A stretch of DNA of 61,365 nt, from NCBI GenBank assembly GCA_030141605.1, contig JAQGDQ010001120.1, positions 1 through 61,365 of the forward strand. Direction: 5' to 3'. The DNA is from Tubiluchus corallicola (Eukaryota > Priapulida > Priapulimorpha > Priapulimorphida > Tubiluchidae). The position numbers and the translations under genes are program-made. The notes under the pieces are model-generated. The model made no database searches and was not told the origin of the DNA. It saw only the letters and a program-made list of their open reading frames with translations. This document shows, in pieces, positions 55,336-61,365 of the stretch (its first letter is position 1; every line of letters starts with the position of its first letter).

Positions 55336-55815
55336 CTACCCTACATGCAGCTTAGAAGTTGGGTTGTGTGCATTTCTAATTGTGTGAAGGACAGACTGCC
55401 TTGCATGCAGCGTAGAAGCTGGGTTGTGTGAATTTCTAATTGCGTGAAGGACAGACTGCCTTGCATGCAGCGTAGAAGCTGGGTTGTGTGAATTTCTAAT
55501 TGTGTGAAGGACAGACTGCCTTGCATGCAACGTAGAAGCTGGGTTGTGTGAATTTCTAATTGTGTGAAGGACAGACTGCCTTGCATGCAACGCAGAAGCT
55601 GGGTTGTGTGAATTTCTAATTGCGTGAAGGACAGACTGCCTTGCATGCAGCGTAGAAGCTGGGTTGTGTGAATTTCTAATTGTGTGTAGAACAGACTGCC
55701 TTGCATGCAGCTTAGAAGCTGGGTTGTGTGAATTTCTAAGTGCGTGAAGGACAGACTGCCTTGTATGCAACGTAGAAGCTGGGTTGTGTGAATTTCTGAT
55801 TGTGTGAAGGACCGA
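55336..55815. repeat. 60-bp minisatellite, 8 copies
   Basis: Eight units of exactly 60 bp with GACTGCCTTGCATGCAGCGT, AGAAGCTGGGTTGTGTGAAT and TTCTAATTGTGTGAAGGACA. Some units contain the palindrome TTGCATGCAA. The open minus frames (144 and 121 codons) come from the 60-bp period. Confidence 0.96.
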
Positions 55816-56590
55816 CTGCCTTATTAAAACTCTTCATAAGGGTAAGTGAGAGGCATAATATTAAAAACAAAAGATGCACACGTCTATTTTCTGTACAAAG
55901 CTGTTATAGTATTTTTATTGCCATGTATTAAACGTATGGAAAGCCAAGTCAAAGTAAAAGAAGCATAAATTCTGCGCTGTATGAGACAAAATTAGTCCTT
56001 AATTTAAACACCTAAACTGGAGCGCCGCGGAAATTGCTGAACAGAATCTGACACTGCCTACAGATTCCAACCGGCGCCAATCTTCTAAATGAAATGATCT
56101 AAAGGTCCTTTCACACAAATCAACAATGAGAAGCCAGACCCTCAATAAAACTTAACTTCATTACAATCATCGCCTGCTTTACGCATTCATAATAGCATCA
56201 AGTGATTGCAATAAAACTCCTGGCGGTCTCTTAGGTATATAGTTGTGATAGTTACTACTTAAGTGCATTCATAATACCTTGGATCGGTTCAATTAGAACG
56301 ACTCCCCCAGGACGTGCGTGGCTAGGCTCCACTGCCTACTAGCATGACTGATGTCTCTAATTTATTAGCGCTGGTGCTGAGCACATGAAAGCAATTAGCT
56401 ATTCATTCTGCCACAGCCTTGCAGAATCTACTATATTTGCTCTACGGTCACGGCAAATAACTTCGGTAAACATCGTAGATCAACTCATATTTGATTATTG
56501 TTTGCGAAAGCTATATCGTTATCTTGGCTTATGACTGTTAGATGACAAGACGCTAGACTCAAGTCGTATAATAAGCATATTACGTTTCTC
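55816..56590. other. Spacer, nothing recognised
   Basis: Unique-looking sequence; no exon, transposon end or array found. Confidence 0.4.
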
Positions 56591-58296
56591 TGCTAAATTA
56601 GTTGCGTTAATATAGGTTACCGTTGACGACTGTTATTGCTTCTGTTATGGCTGATGATGACGACGACGATGTTGTTGATGATGATGATCAAGATGATGAT
56701 GATGCTGATGATGACTGTGGTGATAAAGATGATGATGACAATGATGATGATGATCGCCATGGCGATTATGTGATGATAAAGATGATGGTGATGATGCTGA
56801 TGCTGATGATGACGATGACCATGGTGATGACGATGACGACGACGATGTTGTTGATGATGATGGTGGTTGTGTTGATAAAGATGATGATGATCACCATGGT
56901 GATGATGATGATGATGACCATGCTGATGATGATGATGACGATGACGACGACGATGTTGTTGATGATGATGATGGTGGTGTCAACGACAATGTTGCTACTG
57001 CAGTTTATATATTTATTTTATCCTGCTAAATTAGTTGCGTTAATATAGGTTACCGTTGACGACTGTTATTGCTTCTGTTATGGCTGATGATGATGACGAC
57101 GACGATGTTGTTGATGATGATGATGATGATGATTGCTGTGGTGATAAAGATGATGATGACAATGATGATGATGATCGCCATGGTGATTATGTGATGATAA
57201 AGATGATGATAATGATGACCATGGTGATGATGCTGATGCTGATGATGACGATGACCATGGTGATGACGATGACGACGACGATGTTGTTGTTGATGATGAT
57301 GATGGTGATGATGATGACCATGGTGATGATGATGATGATGATGACGACGACGATGTTGTTGATGATGATGATGGTGGTGTCAACGACAATGTTGCTACAG
57401 CAGTTTATATATTTATTTTCTCCTGCTAAATTAGTTGCGTTAATATAGGTTACCGTTGACGACTGTTATTGCTTCTGTTATGGCTGATGATGACGACGAC
57501 GATGTTGTTGATGATGATGATCAAGATGATGATGATGCTGATGATGACTGTGGTGATAAAGATGATGATGATCGCCATGGCGATTATGTGATGATAAAGA
57601 TGATGGTGATGATGCTGATGCTGATGATGACGATGACCATGGTGATGACGATGACGACGACGATGTTGTTGATGATGATGGTGGTTGTGTTGATAAAGAT
57701 GATGATGATCACCATGGTGATGATGATGATGATGACCATGCTGATGATGATGATGACGATGACGACGACGATGTTGTTGATGATGATGATGGTGGTGTCA
57801 ACGACAATGTTGCTACTGCAGTTTATATATTTATTTTATCCTGCTAAATTAGTTGCGTTAATATAGGTTACCGTTGACGACTGTTATTGCTTCTGTTATG
57901 GCTGATGATGATGACGACGACGATGTTGTTGATGATGATGATGATTGCTGTGGTGATAAAGATGATGATGACAATGATGATGATGATCGCCATGGTGATT
58001 ATGTGATGATAAAGATGATGATAATGATGACCATGGTGATGATGCTGATGCTGATGATGACGATGACCATGGTGATGACGATGACGACGACGATGTTGTT
58101 GTTGATGATGATGATGGTGATGATGATGACCATGGTGATGATGATGATGATGATGACGACGACGATGTTGTTGATGATGATGATGGTGGTGTCAACGACA
58201 ATGTTGCTACAGCAGTTTATATATTTATTTTCTCCTGCTAAATTAGTTGCGTTAATATAGGTTACCGTTGACGACTGTTATTGCTTCTGTTATGGC
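56591..58296. repeat. Dimeric higher-order GAT satellite
   Basis: The unique block TGCTAAATTAGTTGCGTTAA...GTTACCGTTGACGACTG starts at 56591, 57024, 57424, 57842 and 58236 (spacings 433, 400, 418, 394). Between the blocks lie GAT/GAC repeats. Units 1 and 3 share GATGATCAAGATG and GGTTGTGTTGATAAAG; units 2 and 4 share GATTGCTGTGG and GTTGTTGTTGATG. The array is thus an A-B-A-B dimer. Each unit has a 128-141-codon Asp/Met-rich frame starting ATGACTACTG-type, which is a repeat by-product. Confidence 0.93.
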
Positions 58297-58496
58297 AATA
58301 ACGTGCAAGAGTAATTATCTAACTAATTAACGAGGAATATGCGCTACCTGATGCATTCCTTAAGACTTAGTACTCCAGCAGCCACAAGTTTTAGTTAACG
58401 TGTGTACTTGCGGCAGTACCAAAATCTAACTGACTTTCAAAGGTAAATTTCTAAGTTGAAATACTCAACTAGCAGACATATCCCAATCACATTTTC
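58297..58496. other. Short spacer
   Basis: No feature recognised. Confidence 0.4.
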
Positions 58497-58567
58497 ATGT
58501 GTGCGTGTGTGTGTGTATATGTGTGTGTGTGTATGTGTGTGAGCGCATGTGTGAGTGGGTGCATGCA

Positions 58568-58601
<34 letters not shown>

Positions 58602-58775
58602 CATGCATGTGTGTATGTGTGTGTGGGTGTATGCATGTGTGTATGTGTGTGTGTGGGTGCATGCATGTGTGTATGTGTGTGTGGGTGCATGCATGTGTGT
58701 ATGTGTGTGTGTGTGTGTGTGTGAGTGCATGCAATTGTGTGTGTGTGCATGTGTGTATGTGTGTGTGGGTGAATG

Positions 58776-58811
<36 letters not shown>

Positions 58812-58861
58812 TGCATGCAATTGTGTGTGTGTGCATGTGTGTATGTGTGTGTGGGTGAATG

Positions 58862-58898
<37 letters not shown>

Positions 58899-58955
58899 AT
58901 ACGTGAAGTGTGTGTGCATGAGCATGCATACATCCGTCCATGTGTGTGTGTGTGT
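58497..58955. repeat. (TG)n-rich array with TGCATGCA blocks
   Basis: Long TG runs are punctuated by GGGTGCATGCATGTGTGTAT and GTGAGTGCATGCAATTGTGT, partly in a ~85-bp period (blocks at 58722 and 58810). TG repeats with alternating purine-pyrimidine TGCATGCA favour Z-DNA. Six frames are open by chance of composition. Confidence 0.95.
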
Positions 58956-59834
58956 CCTTCAGGTAGAACACCAGGTGAAACTACCTAGCACAAAATTTCC
59001 TCGCAGGCATTCATCTATTTACTGACCAGGCTTAGCAGCACTTAACTTCATTTCCCAAACACATACTATGACCACTTGGCTATTTCTTCAGTTTAAAAAT
59101 CTGAACGAACCTGCACTGAAATTAAACGTATGGGCGACTACTAATTGACCAAAGTAAAAAATCAATAAAAATATTTTTGACTTCGATTTAAACATACGTC
59201 TACTAGCTGAACATCTAACAGAAACTTGTTGGCATGTCTTATTAATTGAGTTGACATTAGCAGCAATGCAACCTTATACCCTTACATAAGTAGCTTTCCG
59301 ATAATCTTGTCAAACTGTGGTCCTATGTCTAACATATTGACACGTCAAACACGAACAGTTGACAGCTTGATAGACTGAGTTTAGAATGAAGCCAGACAAG
59401 TGCAGAAGGAGAATTAATAACTTCACAAAACATGTGCATTTTCAATTTCAGAAACATTTTTACACATGATTAAAACATTCTTAAACAATAAAAACCAAGA
59501 AACTGCCACCAAAATTATAGGGTAGCCAATTTATGGGCTGAGATGAAAAGCCGACTGGTCATGGCGTGTGCTTAGCAATCTAAATTAAGCAATTCAAAGT
59601 TGTTCAGTGAACGGATGAGTGGCTGCCCAGGTTCTATACTCGCCCAGGGTGGTTTCGTACACTATAGTGATACCTCCATTGGTTCAGTGACTCCTCTTAG
59701 AGGATTAGCCTTAACAGGGAGCCAGAATGTGGTTTTAAACTATTAATGACACCACAGCCAGAAATAATAATACAATACACTAAAATGTATAAATGTTTAA
59801 TGTTTATAGTTAAAAATAACACAATTTTATTAAA
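58956..59834. other. Spacer, nothing recognised
   Basis: No supported exon or array. It leads into the left arm of a long inverted repeat, whose outer limit may extend somewhat to the left of 59835. Confidence 0.4.
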
Positions 59835-61365
59835 AACTTTTACATGAAAAAGTTAAAAGTTAAAATCATGCCAATTGTTTCGGCTAACTGTTGCTGTAGT
59901 CATCATCAATGGTAAATTTACAAACGTACAAGCAGTTTATATAATCAGAGCCTATAATACACTAATTAAGTAATTAACTAAGTAAGTAATAATTAGTACT
60001 AATTAAGTACTTAACTAACTAAGTAAGTAATAATTAGACCAGTAAAGAAATTAAAACAGTAGCTTAAAGTTTATGTTAATTTTAACTTTTTAATGTAAAA
60101 GTTTTTAATAAAGCTGTGTTTTTTTTTAATTATAAATGTTATTATATGCCTGTAATAAAATTGCTTTTTAATATCCATTATGATGTTATAATTATTACAT
60201 AATTAAAACACATATTTAAGAACACTAATTGTCAGCAAATTTCAATCAAATTTACACTCAGCATCATCATCAGCTTCAGCAACAACCTTTTCGTCCATGT
60301 TTACGACAACCTCCGGAACTTTTTGCACCTCTTAAGTTAATGTTTCAGTAAATGGATTATAGCTGGCCAATTTAGATGCAATTCTGACATGGTAGAATAG
60401 GTTTGTCAACCCATTTCAATTTGCCTGAGTTGGAATAAGTGATGCTGCGTGGCCCTAATGTGTTATTAAGTTGCAATATAAACCATTTTATATTATGCGT
60501 ATCATATACGACTCATAAACGCCCCTAATTGATAATTGCATTCTCAGATGGAAGTAGCGCTAAGCACGCCATCTATAAATATCGCAATATTGTATCGCAT
60601 TTGCCTTCATCTGAGAATTTAATTTAACAATTACCGGCGACGATTAATATCGATGCACGAAGACAAGGAGACGAAACCTTCGTCGTGTCAACCCACCTTG
60701 ATTACTTAGACCTGTCAGCACTTCTCATTAACGCCTGTCCGCGATGTCTGCCACTTTAATTGCACGGTACTTGATGGAATTATCCCTGCTTCGGCGGTAA
60801 TCATTCCATCCTGCAAGAGAGATGATTCGACTTGAGTCGACCGAATTTACGCAAACTGAAAGCATCTCGACTTGCATTAGATAAGTAACAAAAATTCCCG
60901 GGTTGTCGTAAACATGGACGAAAGGTTGTTGCTGAAGCTGATGATGATGCTGGTCATAAGTGATTTGAGGTACTGACAATTAGTGTTCTTAAATATGTGT
61001 TTTAATTATGTAATAATTATAACATCATAATGGATATTAAAAAGCAATTTTATTACAGGCATATAAGCAACATTTATAATTAAAAAAACACAACTTTATT
61101 AAAAACTTTTACATTAAAAAGTTAAAATTAACATAAACTTTAAGCTACTGTTTTAATTTCTTTACTGGTCTAATTATTACTTACTTAATTCAAATACTTA
61201 AGTGAACTAATTATTACTTACTTAGTTAATTACTTAATTAACATTATAGGCTCTGATTATATAAACTGCTATTGCGTTTGTAGAGTTTACCATTGATGAC
61301 TGACAACAACAATTAGCAGAAATTAATTGTATGATTTTAACTTTTAACTTTTTAATGTAAAAGTT
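59835..61365. mobile_element. Long inverted-repeat element, cut by window edge
   Basis: The left arm (59835 to about 60308) is the reverse complement of the right arm (about 60908 to 61365) with small indels. It is clear over AATATCCATTATGATG, AGAACACTAATTGTCAG, CATCATCATCAGCTTCAGCA and TTTACGACAACC. Each arm also contains its own internal inversion (TTTATTAAAAACTTTTACAT against its complement, at 59826 and 60079). The ~600-bp centre has a second hairpin: ATTCTCAGATG at about 60541 and CATCTGAGAAT at about 60609. The right arm continues past the window. No transposase; a foldback-type DNA element is likely, but no target duplication can be seen. Confidence 0.75.
60728..60979 (-). CDS. Open frame in the centre of the inverted-repeat element, doubtful
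   Basis: An 83-codon minus-strand frame starts in the right arm and crosses the centre (VHVYDNPGIFVTYLMQVEML and WNDYRRSRDNSIKYRAIKVA). No similarity or splice signal supports it. It may be a remnant of the element's own coding sequence or chance. Confidence 0.15.
   Translation of the reverse strand: MSVPQITYDQHHHQLQQQPFVHVYDNPGIFVTYLMQVEMLSVCVNSVDSSRIISLAGWNDYRRSRDNSIKYRAIKVADIADRR

Noticed and set aside
58437-59025. Cys/Val- and His/Thr-rich frames
   Set aside because: They come from the TG/CA repeat. The cysteines have no domain-like spacing.

Overview
This window looks like nuclear DNA of an invertebrate animal. It is AT-rich, has spliced genes with GT-AG introns and the standard genetic code, and carries typical metazoan transposon families. 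Two genes are recognisable by protein similarity. NCKAP1 (minus strand) encodes the Hem/Nap1 subunit of the WAVE complex. A CDK12/CDK13-type transcription kinase lies on the plus strand. I cannot name the phylum from the sequence. No bacterial-style features are present.

Layout. Bases 1-6729 hold the first three coding exons of NCKAP1 (residues 1-103); the rest lies beyond the left edge. Its introns contain several short inverted-repeat transposons, a tRNA-derived SINE and small tandem repeats. Bases 6730-14542 hold LINE fragments, a pogo-like element, a promoter-like stretch and a composite repeat. Bases 14547-30982 hold the complete coding sequence of the CDK12-like gene. It has nine coding exons joining in phase to 1,685 codons plus stop, with three large minisatellites and several transposons in its introns. 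Bases 31,000-36,900 are repeats: a minisatellite built from a LINE 3' end, a TC-rich tract, a CAGGG-type hAT MITE, a piggyBac-type MITE and a 28-bp array. Bases 37738-42235 hold the last two exons of an unrecognised minus-strand gene; its intron is mostly a 71-bp minisatellite. Bases 42,500-49,700 are almost continuous tandem arrays, with a candidate two-exon plus-strand transcript threaded through them. Bases 50,100-54,430 hold a CR1-type LINE with an uninterrupted endonuclease/reverse transcriptase ORF, inserted inside a GAT microsatellite. Bases 54,570-58,960 are more arrays, including a dimeric higher-order repeat. The right edge cuts through a long inverted repeat.

Most notable pattern. 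In two unrelated genes, a minisatellite starts exactly at a 5' splice site, and nearly every repeat unit carries a copy of that splice site including the last few exon bases. These are the 25-bp array after CDK12 coding exon 5 and the 71-bp array after an exon of the unrecognised gene. A third array (24-bp units) carries a consensus CAG|GTAAGT donor inside a probable intron. This suggests that tandem arrays here may be seeded on exon-intron junctions, leaving dozens of decoy donors downstream of the real one.

The genes do not form an operon or a shared pathway. All exon boundaries were read by eye from splice consensus, reading phase and protein similarity; no transcript data or database search was available.
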